Assembly (NCBI GenBank): GCA_021795465.1
Contig: JAJYPK010000009.1
Coordinates: forward strand, 1-44,519
DNA from: Bacillota bacterium
GTDB taxonomy: Bacteria > Bacillota > Sulfobacillia > Sulfobacillales > Sulfobacillaceae
DNA length: 44,519 bases
Direction: 5' to 3'
How positions within the stretch are numbered: position 1 is the stretch's first letter; each line of letters starts with the position of its first letter. The position numbers and the translations under genes are program-made. Shown piece by piece: positions 14,634-22,188 of the stretch. Below the pieces are notes generated by a model. The model saw only the letters and a list, made by a program, of their open reading frames with translations, did no database searches and was not told where the DNA came from.

Positions 14634-15553
14634 CGGAGGGCCTCTATAGCGCGGAACCCCGTTAACGCCAAGTATCCGTCGCTCAGCGTGGGTGCAGCCG
14701 CCGCTACGTCCATGTCATCAGGTTCGGGGGCGACCTCCGTGAGCAGTCGCACGACGACCTGGTCCGCGCGGACTTGGACATTGGCCACCAGCGGCGCGCC
14801 GGGATCGCGCTGTCGGGCCGTCCACGTGGGGGCCATCCCTGACCAGCGGGCGCTGTCCATCGTGACGAGGTAAACATGGCCAGTGGCCCGGTCAGCGATT
14901 TCGTGGGGGGTCCCTCGTGCGAGGATTTTACCCTGATGCATGACGAGAATGTGAGTGGCAAGTTGTTCGAGATCCGTCACGAGGTGCGTAGACAGCAGAA
15001 TGCGGCCGTGCCCGGAGACCATACTCACCAGGTTCAAAATGCGGATGCGTTCTTCCGGGTCGAGCCCCGCGCTAGGCTCGTCCAGGATCAGGAGTTCGGG
15101 ACGGTTGATTAGGCTCTGGGCCAGTCCGATTCGCTGCCGCATCCCGCCTGAATACTGCCCTAACCGGGTCCGGGCCTGGGGGTCCAATCCGACCTGTTCC
15201 ATGAGTCGCGCCGCTTCGGCTAGCGCAACGCGCCATGGGGCCACGCCCTTTAAGGCACACGCATAGGCGAGAAACTCGCGTCCTGTCTGGTGGTCATAGA
15301 GACCGAACTGCTGCGGCAAATAGCCGAGGCGTCGACGAATCTCGGTCAAATCACCGGGTCCATTCAACGGGCCATAGTGCACCTGCCCGGCCGAAACAGG
15401 CAACACCGTGGCAAGAATCTTTAAGAGTGTAGACTTCCCGGCCCCATTTTGACCCAGTAAGCCGGTGATGCCGGGCGGTAACTGAAGGGAGACGTCGTCC
15501 ACCACCGCTCGCCGGCGATAGGTCTTGCTCACGCATTCTGCTCTTAACTCCAT
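14630..15553 (-). CDS. ABC transporter ATP-binding protein (catalytically complete)
   Basis: A 307-residue ATPase of the ABC-2/DrrA-like exporter type. Walker A GQNGAGKST, Q-loop GYLPQQ, signature YSGGMRQR, Walker B LLILDEPSAGLD and H-loop LLSTH are all intact. The C-terminal ~90 residues form a beta-rich accessory domain common in this class. It is the first gene of the seven-gene minus-strand operon, with GGAGGTC just before ATG 15553. It should energise the following permease subunits and perhaps pair with the degenerate ATPase at 9059-9727. Confidence 0.88.
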   Translation of the reverse strand: MELRAECVSKTYRRRAVVDDVSLQLPPGITGLLGQNGAGKSTLLKILATVLPVSAGQVHYGPLNGPGDLTEIRRRLGYLPQQFGLYDHQTGREFLAYACALKGVAPWRVALAEAARLMEQVGLDPQARTRLGQYSGGMRQRIGLAQSLINRPELLILDEPSAGLDPEERIRILNLVSMVSGHGRILLSTHLVTDLEQLATHILVMHQGKILARGTPHEIADRATGHVYLVTMDSARWSGMAPTWTARQRDPGAPLVANVQVRADQVVVRLLTEVAPEPDDMDVAAAAPTLSDGYLALTGFRAIEALR

Positions 15554-15574
15554 CTGATCGACCTCCTAATGCAA

Positions 15575-15600
15575 TAACGAAAAACACCGATGACCGGTTC
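15575..15600 (-). promoter_or_regulatory. Candidate ECF-sigma promoter of the ABC/ECF operon
   Basis: Read on the minus strand, GAACC (15596-15600) is followed after 16 bases by CGTTA (15575-15579), close to the common ECF pattern GAAC-N16/17-CGT. Transcription would start near 15568, giving a very short leader that still contains the GGAGG ribosome site. If used, the sigma factor at 10497-11111 would activate its own operon. This was read by eye and not tested against chance. Confidence 0.4.
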
Positions 15601-15867
15601 ACTGGTGTGAGAAGTTTTCTTGATTGAGCGGAATTGCCATGAAGGAACTTATTCCACTGGGAGACCAACCGACCCCCGGTGGACGTCGTTGTCTAGAATC
15701 GGCGGCCTTAAGTCAGTCAGTAAAGGACCGAACTACTTCTACGCTTCATATAGCCCAGGCTCCGTATGTCAATTTATGTCATTTATGGATCTAAGAAGAG
15801 AACTTCTCGGGCAATAGTCGGAATAGTCCGCAAAGGATTGCCGCCGTGTGTGTCGAATAACGTATAG

Positions 15868-16114
15868 ATGAACACACCGATGACCGCGAACGTCCCGACC
15901 ACGAAAAATCCGGACTATTACCCGCGAAATGGCACCGCCGTGGCGGATACGTTGATGCCCTGGGACCCCTGCCGGGCGCGGATTGCGCCGAGTGCGGTGC
16001 TGTTGATGCTCGTCATCAACGTCCTGACGTACCGGACGCCCCTCTACAAACTGGAAGAGTGGGCGGCGTCCTTACCTTTAGGCCTGCTCTGGGGGGAGGC
16101 CCTGGACGCGTTTT
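15868..16114 (+). mobile_element. IS1634-like (DUF4277) transposase, N-terminal remnant
   Basis: ATG 15868 opens a frame with MPWDPCRARIAPSAVLLMLV, then INVLTYRTPLYKLEEWA and a LGLLWGEALDA segment. This matches the DUF4277 N-terminal domain of IS1634-type transposases (A-x-x-x-NVL-x-x-x-PLY-x-x-EEW). The similarity stops around 16114, where the sequence switches to resolvase-like coding in another frame, so only about 80 codons survive. 15601-15867 before it holds no gene I can support. Confidence 0.6.
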
Positions 16115-16268
16115 GGAAGACTTGGCCGATTCTCTCGGTAATGGGGGCTTCGCGGAGTTTGAGGGCTCCCTCATTCGAGAACGCCAACGGGAAGGGGTTG
16201 CCCTGGCCAGACAACGGGACGCGTACCATGGCCGCACTACGCTCTACCAATACTTGCGCACGCAGTAG
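16115..16268 (+). pseudogene. Serine resolvase/invertase remnant with internal deletion
   Basis: In the frame ending at TAG 16266-16268, GGFAEFEGSLIRERQREGVA followed by LARQRDAYHGR matches the end of the catalytic domain and the E-helix of serine recombinases (LAEFERELIRERQREGI). It then jumps to TTLYQYLRTQ, which resembles the last helix of the C-terminal HTH (ATLYRYLR). The DNA-binding segment between is missing, and the first ~120 residues with the catalytic Ser are absent. It is non-functional and fused to transposase debris. Confidence 0.6.
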
Positions 16269-16311
16269 ACCCTTGCCCATAAAACACCCCAAGAAGGCCG
16301 GGTCCTAAGAG

Positions 16312-16533
16312 GTGACCAACCGAGCGCGACAGCACATTTGGAATAAGTCGCGCGGCCGCTACTGATATTGCGGCATTGCCCGACCGGCCAAGGGATGGCA
16401 TGCCGACAATTTTCGCCTCCTGCGCCGCAACTGGTGGGAGAGCACCGCCCTCAATCCCGAGAACGACACCGCAGATAACCTGGTGCCCACGTGCCCGTCC
16501 GCCCGGGTTGACATGGTGTCATCATACGAGTAA
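16312..16533 (+). pseudogene. Degenerate HNH endonuclease with in-frame stop
   Basis: The frame from GTG 16312 to TAA 16531-16533 reads RARQHIWNKSRGRY, TGA (16363-16365), YCGIARPAKGWHADNFRLL and later ENDTADNLVPTCPSAR. This is the layout of HNH endonucleases: a first Cys-x-x-Cys, WH-x-DH, then NL-x-P-x-C-x-x-CN. Here the first Cys is Tyr, the following position is TGA (probably a former TGG), the WHADH His is Asn, and the final Cys-Asn is Ala-Arg. With four key positions lost it is clearly decayed. Confidence 0.55.
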
Positions 16534-16797
16534 CGGAAAGGAAAATACCATAGAGTCTCAAAGGTAAACACGGTGCGGTTTTCACGAAAAACGAGCCTAG
16601 GAACGTGTCCACAAATTATTCGGAGGAGTTCGCGCTCCTAAATGTTCCCGTTATGAGCACGTACGGCACGCGACTTCGCTTTCCTGCCACATGGAAATTT
16701 GTTCGATACCTCAAACGATTTTTCCCATCCGATGTCGAATGCTTCCCAGAGTCAGAACGGGCGACAGGGTTACACGGAAAATTCCCGGAGGTGTTGT

Positions 16798-17091
16798 ATG
16801 CAGTTTCGGACCAAAGTAACACACGATCACACGTTTCTCCTGCCACCGCGGGTGGATGAATGGATCCCTGCGGGCCACATGGCCCGGATTGTTAATGAGG
16901 CCGTCGATTGGATGGATCTCACCACCCTCGAAAGCGCCTTTCACAAGACCGGGGAGGGCGCCCACGGTCTACCCGGCAACCTCAGCGACCATGTCTTAAC
17001 GGAACTTCCTCCCCGTGGTGTGCCTCGCACCACGTTAATCGGTCGACTGTTATACAGAGGAAATATGCCATATCATTGTGAAAGACAATGA
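16798..17091 (+). mobile_element. IS1182-like transposase, N-terminal remnant
   Basis: ATG 16798, behind GGAGGTG, begins MQFRTKVTHDHTFLLPPRVD and continues EWIPAGHMARIVNEAVDWMD. This is the common N-terminus of IS1182-type transposases (FLLPP-x-x-x-x-W-x-x-x-H-x-x-R-x-x-x-E-x-x). Similarity runs to KTGEGAHG near 16970; after that the sequence is not transposase-like. 16534-16797 before it contains nothing I can name. Confidence 0.6.
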
Positions 17092-17105
17092 TTATCGAGT
17101 ATCTT
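17073..17105 (+). promoter_or_regulatory. MarR-type operator palindrome and promoter before marR-arsN genes
   Basis: TCATTGT (17073-17079) and ACAATGA (17085-17091) form a perfect 7-bp inverted repeat around GAAAG, 43 bases before the MarR start. TTGTGA within it (17076-17081) and TATCTT (17100-17105) could be -35 and -10 boxes 18 bases apart, which would place the palindrome over the -35. Autorepression by the adjacent MarR protein is the natural inference. Confidence 0.6.
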
Positions 17106-17133
17106 AATTGTATTACGAACGAGGAGGCGTACC

Positions 17134-17643
17134 ATGCCAGACACTCCCATACATCTGCTTCGGACGATTGCGCGTCGCTTTTCTCAGCTTCAGCGTCGAA
17201 CGTGGGCTTGTTGTACGCCCGCCACGGAGACGCAGTGCTTAATCCTGACAGAACTTGAGCAACATCCGGGACTCTCCATTCGGGAATTGGCCTCGCGCAT
17301 CGGAAGTGATCCCCCGTGGGTAAGTCGGGTGGTAGAAGATCTGCGTGCTCAAGGGTGGGTGGAACGCCATCCCGACCCCGAGGACCGTCGTCATGTTCAG
17401 GTAAGACTGACCGATGCCGGGGCGCGCGAAGCAACCCAGCTACAAGAAGCCCTCAATCTTCAGGCCGAGGAGCTCCTGTTGCAGTTACCCTCCGAGAGGC
17501 ACCTCGCGACGATGCAGGCTTTGGCTTGGCTAGCGGATGCCTTGGATCCCCTGTCGGGTCAACGGTTGTCAAATTCGACTGCACCGTGGGCGGACCGCCT
17601 CGTGATGAGGGATTCTTCTTCCGGGGAGAAGGTGAAAGACTGA
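17134..17643 (+). CDS. MarR-family regulator with clustered cysteines
   Basis: A 169-residue MarR protein. The winged helix spans about residues 35-110: LSIRELASRIGSDPPWVSRV is the HTH and the wing contains HPDPEDRRHVQVRLTD. Cys26, Cys27 and Cys35 lie in the N-terminal helical part (WACCTPATETQC). A CC-x-T-x-x-QC pattern occurs in a MarR subgroup and could bind thiophilic metalloids or sense oxidation. ATG 17134 follows GAGGAGG. Its stop overlaps the start of the double acetyltransferase, so the two are co-translated and this protein is the likely regulator of that gene. Confidence 0.85.
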   Translation: MPDTPIHLLRTIARRFSQLQRRTWACCTPATETQCLILTELEQHPGLSIRELASRIGSDPPWVSRVVEDLRAQGWVERHPDPEDRRHVQVRLTDAGAREATQLQEALNLQAEELLLQLPSERHLATMQALAWLADALDPLSGQRLSNSTAPWADRLVMRDSSSGEKVKD

Positions 17644-18575
17644 TGATCGTATCCATTGACGTCTTACTGAGTCCCGATTCGGACATAGTATCTTTGCTCG
17701 AGGAGGCGGCTTTACCCCGTCCAGATAACTCTCCCATGACTTTCTGGAAACTCGTTCAAGGACAGTCCTTTGTGGGTGCTGTGGGGGCGGAGTCATGGGG
17801 TACGGTGGCATTGTTGCGGTCATTGGTAGTGAGGTCCCAAGCACGTCGACAAGGATTTGCGGCCCAGTTGGTCCGGGCCGCTCTGGAATCTCTTCAGCAA
17901 CGAGGTATTCGGGAGGTCTGGCTTTTTACGGAAACCGCGCATGACTACTTTTTGTCATGGGGATTTCACGACCACCCTCCATCGGATAGCCCCTACGTCA
18001 TCCAGACGTCCCAAGAGGGCCGGGGGGCATGTCCTGCTTCGGCGCGCGTCATGGCGTTGGATCTGACTCGCCCAGTCCTTTATATACGGCCTGCGCGCCC
18101 GAATGACGGGGTAGACATTGCCCGTATCTACAACCAGGGCATTCGGGATCGGTTGGCTACTTTGGAGACCCGAGAACGGACGCCGGAAGATCGTGTGACG
18201 TGGCTCACCGAGCGCTCCGCACGCTTTCCTGTGCTGGTGGCGGTCGATGCCCTAGGGGTGGTCGGATGGCTGTCGCTAAATCCCTATAGTCCACGAGACG
18301 CGTATCAATATGTAGCGGACGTGTCGATATACGTCGACCGGCGGACACGGCGAATGGGGGTGGGAGGGCGTCTCCTTCAAACGGGGTTGGCCGTAGCTCG
18401 TCGGCAGGGTTTCCATAAGCTTGTGTTGACTCTCTTTCCAGAGAATCAGGCGGCGCGGGCGTTATATCTTCGTCACGGGTTTCATAGTGTCGGGATTTTG
18501 CGGGAGCAGGGCTTGTTGGATGGTAGATGGCGCAATACCGAGATGATGGACGTGCTCTTGCCATCGCTCGATTAG
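17643..18575 (+). CDS. Fused double GNAT acetyltransferase, ArsN2-like plus ArsN1-like
   Basis: A 310-residue protein starting at ATG 17643, which overlaps the MarR stop. Residues ~1-137 form one GNAT domain with LLRSLVVRSQARRQGFAAQL (acetyl-CoA loop) and the tail CPASARVMALDL, the features of ArsN2 proteins. Residues ~143-310 form a second GNAT domain beginning IRPARPNDGVDIARIYNQGI. Its acetyl-CoA loop is RRTRRMGVGGRLL and it ends GRWRNTEMMDVLL, as in ArsN1/phosphinothricin-type acetyltransferases. ArsN1 acetylates the arsenic antibiotic arsinothricin; ArsN2 sits in arsenic operons with uncertain function. The fusion and MarR control suggest arsenical or phosphinothricin-like resistance. No other ars genes are visible here. 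Confidence 0.78.
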   Translation: MIVSIDVLLSPDSDIVSLLEEAALPRPDNSPMTFWKLVQGQSFVGAVGAESWGTVALLRSLVVRSQARRQGFAAQLVRAALESLQQRGIREVWLFTETAHDYFLSWGFHDHPPSDSPYVIQTSQEGRGACPASARVMALDLTRPVLYIRPARPNDGVDIARIYNQGIRDRLATLETRERTPEDRVTWLTERSARFPVLVAVDALGVVGWLSLNPYSPRDAYQYVADVSIYVDRRTRRMGVGGRLLQTGLAVARRQGFHKLVLTLFPENQAARALYLRHGFHSVGILREQGLLDGRWRNTEMMDVLLPSLD

Positions 18576-18975
18576 GTCGTCCGTAATTCTGAAGTCTCCT
18601 GAATCCGAACCATGATGCGGGACGAGGTGTCCTAGCACGAGGATTCAGTCCATCGGGTAGGACTTTCCATTCTGTTTGCTGCGACTGCTCTGATCAGAGT
18701 TACGTCGATTGTGGTCGCGTAGACTCACGGCGGTGGGTCAAATTGACACGGATGCGTGATTCAATTTTTATGATTTACGCCGAACGTCCGTCTGGTGTGT
18801 CATGGGATTGCCCTGATCACAATTATTTTTGTTGAGCCGCACTCAGCAGGAATCGTAAGATTAAAGGCGAATAGGTCTAGACGTATTGCCATAAGGTAGG
18901 GTGGGTTTTAACCTCCTGCAACTGCACGCTCTAGAGAGTTGTCCCAGGAGATCTACATAGATTAGGAGGGATTAT
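18576..18975. other. 400-base non-coding interval before the M1 aminopeptidase
   Basis: No gene seen. CTGAATCC (18599-18606) and GGATTCAG (18641-18648) form a perfect 8-bp inverted repeat just after the acetyltransferase stop and may help end its transcript. No convincing consensus promoter for the downstream gene was found by eye; its ribosome site is TAGGAGGG near 18963. Confidence 0.4.
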
Positions 18976-21531
18976 ATGAGTATGAGTGAACGTCCTCCCT
19001 ATCGACTGCCGCACACTGTAGTGCCCAGTCGATATCAGTTGGAAATTACTCCCGATTTGAATCAAGGCACGTTTCATGGCATAGCCCTCATTGATATAAA
19101 AGTTCGAGAGAATATCTCTGAGATGGTGCTTAACGCGTTGAATTTGACCCTTAACACGGTGCGTTTTAAAGATGGGAATGGGTCCGACATATCCGGCAGC
19201 GTTTCCTATAATGCTTCCGAAGAACAGGTAACTCTTCATTGGCCAAAGCCCCTCGCAACGGGAGATGGGGTGCTTGAGATTCACTATGATGGGGTGCTCG
19301 GTAACGACTTGCGGGGATTTTATCGAACCACGGTACAGGGCCCGGATGGCGACTCCATGATCATCGCGTCAACGCACTGTGAGGCAACCGATGCCCGCCA
19401 AATATTTCCGGGCTGGGACGAGCCCGAATTTAAGGCGGTCTTTGGAGTGACACTCATGGTGGATGCGGACCTCGTGGCGTTGTCGAACGCCCGAGAGGTT
19501 TCCAATGCCATTGACAACCAAGGCAAGCGTCGTGTGACCTTTGCCGATACGATCCCCATGTCCACGTATTTGGTGGCCCTGGTGGTTGGGCCCCTTGCAT
19601 TAGGGGATTCTCAATGGGTTGGAAAGACCCCGGTCCGGATAGCGGCTCGCCCGAGTTTGAGCCATCTTGCGGAGGTCGCGGAAGAGGCCGCTGTCGACAC
19701 CTTGCGATTTTTTGAAGAGTATTTTGGGATTCCTTATCCTGGGGATAAGATGGACCATGTGGCGGTACCGGATTTTGCTGCCGGTGCCATGGAAAACCTC
19801 GGCTGTGTTATTTACCGAGAAGAGTTGTTGTTAATCGATCGAGAGCGATCCTCACCGATGGAACGCGCCAATGTGGTGGCCACGATTGCTCACGAAACGG
19901 CCCACATGTGGTTTGGCGATTTGGTGACCATGCGCTGGTGGAATGGGATCTGGCTCAATGAAGCATTTGCGACGTTTATGCAATTATTAGCGACCGATGC
20001 ACTCCATCCCGAATGGGATATATGGACCATCTTTAGTCACGGACGCGGTTATGCCTTACACGTTGACGGGTTGGTCTCGACCCGACCCATTGAATATCCC
20101 GTGGGACGACCCGTTGAATCTTGGGGCATGTTTGACGTACTCACCTATCAAAAGGGTGGAGCCGTATTACGAATGCTCGAACAATTTTTAGGGCCCGATG
20201 TGTTTCGGCAGGGCATTCGCCAATATCTCGAAAAACACCGATATCACAACACCGAGACGAGCGATTTATGGGACGCCCTCGAGGCGGCCTCAGGCCAACC
20301 GGTGCGGTCCATCATGGATTCTTGGGTGTTTCAAGAAGGTTACCCGCTAATTACGGCGACTTTGAGCACCGACCAACGCACGGTGACCTTGACGCAACGC
20401 CAATTTCGTTACCGCGGTGATGGAACCGGGCAATGGCAGGTGCCGATAACCGTCGGAATTCGCCGTAGCACGGGAGAACAAGAAACGGTTCGTTTGCTGT
20501 TGGGCGAGAGCCCGATTGAAATCCCTGTTCCCGCGGATATGGTGGCGCTACTGGCTAATCAAGGAGGCTGGGGATTTTATCGCGTGGCGTATGATCAAAA
20601 TCTCTGGCAACGCTTGGTCACACATTTTTCATGGCTAACCCCGATTGAGCGCTACGGCTTGGTGGATGATGTGTGGGCTGCGGTAGAGGCGGATGCGCTG
20701 CCACTCTCTCACGCCATCGCGCTGTGGAGAATGATGACAGAAGAGGAAGACCCCGACGTGTGGGGTGCGGTCACTCCAGGTTTATCTCTCTTGCATCGCA
20801 TATCCGATGCATCGAGCCGCCCTGCGCTACAATCCTTGATTCAAGACATTGCAGGCCCGATGTTTCGAAAGTTGGGATGGGAGCCGGGATCGCATGAAGA
20901 TGTGAGGCTAGGACGTCTACGGGCCTTATTAATGCAGCTCCTGGGGACTACCGGCGGCGATGCGGGGGTTCGGGAAGAAGCGCGACGGCGATGGCTCTCA
21001 CATGTGCAAGGGCAAGAACAGGCACCGGCCGAATTACTGACGGCGCTGGCTGCAGTGGCTGCCGTTGCGGGGGGATCCAGGGAGTGGGAATTGATGTACC
21101 ACCAGTTCAAGAATCCAACCAATCCGCAAGAGGAGTCGCGCTATTTGGATGCATTGGCTCGGTTCACTAAGCCCGAAGAGATTCATCGAACCCTGGAAGT
21201 CTACCAGTCTTCAGAAGTTCGGGTTCAAGATGGCGCGTTCGCTATGGGGCAACTTTTGAGCAATTCCGATGCCGAGCGTCTCGCGTGGGAAAGCATCGAG
21301 GTCAATTGGGACCGAATGCTTCAAAAGTACCCTCATGCCATGGTGCAATATTACACGCAACCGATTGCGACGATTGTGGACGATGCATTGGCCGACCGCA
21401 CGGTGGCTTGGCTTGATGCCCATCCGGTGGAAGAGGTGGCCCGATTCACGCGGCAGACCAAAGAGACGCAAGGTATCAACCGTGCCCTCGCCCAACGGAT
21501 TAAAGAGCACTTAGCAGAATGGTTAGGATAA
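18976..21531 (+). CDS. M1-family zinc aminopeptidase
   Basis: An 851-residue gluzincin aminopeptidase. The N-terminal beta domain (about 1-205) ends in YLVALVVGPL. The catalytic domain has the exopeptidase motif GAMEN at 270-274, zinc site HETAH at 306-310 and third ligand Glu329 in WLNEAF. An ERAP1-type helical C-terminal domain follows from about residue 520. It removes N-terminal amino acids from peptides in the cytoplasm; there is no signal peptide. It appears monocistronic, transcribed toward the tRNA cluster. All catalytic residues are present, unlike the ectodomain of the large permease at 11108-13180. Confidence 0.92.
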   Translation: MSMSERPPYRLPHTVVPSRYQLEITPDLNQGTFHGIALIDIKVRENISEMVLNALNLTLNTVRFKDGNGSDISGSVSYNASEEQVTLHWPKPLATGDGVLEIHYDGVLGNDLRGFYRTTVQGPDGDSMIIASTHCEATDARQIFPGWDEPEFKAVFGVTLMVDADLVALSNAREVSNAIDNQGKRRVTFADTIPMSTYLVALVVGPLALGDSQWVGKTPVRIAARPSLSHLAEVAEEAAVDTLRFFEEYFGIPYPGDKMDHVAVPDFAAGAMENLGCVIYREELLLIDRERSSPMERANVVATIAHETAHMWFGDLVTMRWWNGIWLNEAFATFMQLLATDALHPEWDIWTIFSHGRGYALHVDGLVSTRPIEYPVGRPVESWGMFDVLTYQKGGAVLRMLEQFLGPDVFRQGIRQYLEKHRYHNTETSDLWDALEAASGQPVRSIMDSWVFQEGYPLITATLSTDQRTVTLTQRQFRYRGDGTGQWQVPITVGIRRSTGEQETVRLLLGESPIEIPVPADMVALLANQGGWGFYRVAYDQNLWQRLVTHFSWLTPIERYGLVDDVWAAVEADALPLSHAIALWRMMTEEEDPDVWGAVTPGLSLLHRISDASSRPALQSLIQDIAGPMFRKLGWEPGSHEDVRLGRLRALLMQLLGTTGGDAGVREEARRRWLSHVQGQEQAPAELLTALAAVAAVAGGSREWELMYHQFKNPTNPQEESRYLDALARFTKPEEIHRTLEVYQSSEVRVQDGAFAMGQLLSNSDAERLAWESIEVNWDRMLQKYPHAMVQYYTQPIATIVDDALADRTVAWLDAHPVEEVARFTRQTKETQGINRALAQRIKEHLAEWLG

Positions 21532-21651
21532 CGCCATAATCAGTTTTTATCCCAAAGAGGCGCCGCTTCGTCGTTCGATGGAGCGGTCCTTCTTGGTTTA
21601 GGGCGTCATACCGCTGGGTCGGGAGACACCGTGACACGTCGCGAACGCCGC

Positions 21652-21680
21652 TTGCAATTTTCCTCATCTCGTAGTATACT
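21652..21680 (+). promoter_or_regulatory. Sigma-A type promoter for the tRNA cluster
   Basis: TTGCAA (21652-21657) and TATACT (21675-21680) are separated by 17 bases, good matches to the housekeeping promoter. The first tRNA begins about 50 bases downstream, and no other promoter is obvious before the four tRNA genes. Confidence 0.65.
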
Positions 21681-21730
21681 TCGTAGCGTCCTCCAAGAGT
21701 TTTGGTGTGATGGAGGTCAAAATTTAATAC

Positions 21731-21808
21731 GGTGGATGTAGCTCAGCTGGTTAGAGCACCAGGTTGTGGCCCTGGGGGTCGGGGGTTCAAGTCCCCTCAT
21801 TCACCCCA
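21731..21808 (+). tRNA. tRNA-His (GTG), with encoded CCA
   Basis: The cloverleaf is complete: acceptor GTGGATG pairs with CATTCAC, the D arm has GCTCAGCTGGTTAGAGC, the anticodon loop reads TTGTGGC with anticodon GTG, and the T arm contains GGTTCAAGTCC. An extra G at 21731 opposite C73 is the tRNA-His identity element. CCA is encoded at 21806-21808. Confidence 0.97.
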
Positions 21809-21844
21809 AATTTCACCCCCGGGATAACCGGGATTTTTTCTCTC

Positions 21845-21920
21845 GCGCCCGTAGCTCAGTGGATAGAGTGACGGACTTCGAATCCGCAGGTCGTAGGTTC
21901 GAATCCTACCGGGCGCACCA
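21845..21920 (+). tRNA. tRNA-Arg (TCG), with encoded CCA
   Basis: Acceptor GCGCCCG pairs with CGGGCGC. The D arm has GCTCAGTGGATAGAGT, the anticodon loop reads CTTCGAA (anticodon TCG, reading CGA), and the T arm is GTAGGTTCGAATCCTAC. It ends A-CCA. Confidence 0.97.
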
Positions 21921-21923
21921 TTC

Positions 21924-22007
21924 GCGAGGGTGATGGAATGGCAGACATGCGAGACTTAGGATCTCGTGCCGTAAGGCGTAAGGGTTCAAGTCCCTTCCCT
22001 CGCACCA
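21924..22007 (+). tRNA. tRNA-Leu (TAG), with encoded CCA
   Basis: Acceptor GCGAGGG pairs with CCCTCGC. The anticodon loop reads CTTAGGA (anticodon TAG, reading CUA), and a long variable arm (TGCCGTAAGGCG) marks it as a class II tRNA. The T arm GGTTCAAGTCC and terminal A-CCA are present. It starts four bases after tRNA-Arg. Confidence 0.97.
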
Positions 22008-22013
22008 TCATAC

Positions 22014-22088
22014 GCGGAAGTAGCTCAGTGGTAGAGCATCGCCTTGCCAAGGCGAGGGTCGCGGGTTCAAATCCCGTCTTCCGCTCCA
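22014..22088 (+). tRNA. tRNA-Gly (GCC), with encoded CCA
   Basis: Acceptor GCGGAAG pairs with CTTCCGC. The D arm has GCTCAGTGGTAGAGC, the anticodon loop reads TTGCCAA (anticodon GCC), and the T arm is GCGGGTTCAAATCCCGT. It ends T-CCA. It is the last of the four clustered tRNAs, and a terminator follows immediately. Confidence 0.97.
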
Positions 22089-22093
22089 ATTTC

Positions 22094-22120
22094 AGAGGCG
22101 AGGGTTGCGCCTCTCGTTTT
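22094..22120 (+). terminator. Intrinsic terminator of the tRNA cluster
   Basis: AGAGGCG (22094-22100) pairs perfectly with CGCCTCT (22108-22114) and is followed by CGTTTTG. It begins six bases after tRNA-Gly, so it fits as the end of the tRNA transcript. Confidence 0.8.
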
Positions 22121-22121
22121 G

Positions 22122-22149
22122 TTGCAGAGCAGAATACGCGTGCTATAAT
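22122..22149 (+). promoter_or_regulatory. Promoter of the tig-clp operon
   Basis: A perfect -10 TATAAT (22144-22149) lies 16 bases after a partial -35 TTGCAG (22122-22127), directly after the tRNA terminator and 40 bases before the trigger factor start. No CtsR heptad repeat was noticed around it. Confidence 0.7.
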
Positions 22150-22188
22150 GGGTTGAATTGTAACGGGTTAGGGGAGGATCAACAAGGT

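Noticed and set aside
16363-16365. In-frame TGA in the HNH-like frame as a second selenocysteine codon
   Set aside because: The position corresponds to a variable residue (probably former Trp) next to a lost Cys, other catalytic residues are also mutated, and I saw no SECIS-like hairpin just downstream. It is a decayed gene.
22105-22188. Extended N-terminus of trigger factor
   Set aside because: The extension crosses the tRNA terminator and the TATAAT promoter; the conserved N-terminus and GGGGAGG favour ATG 22189.
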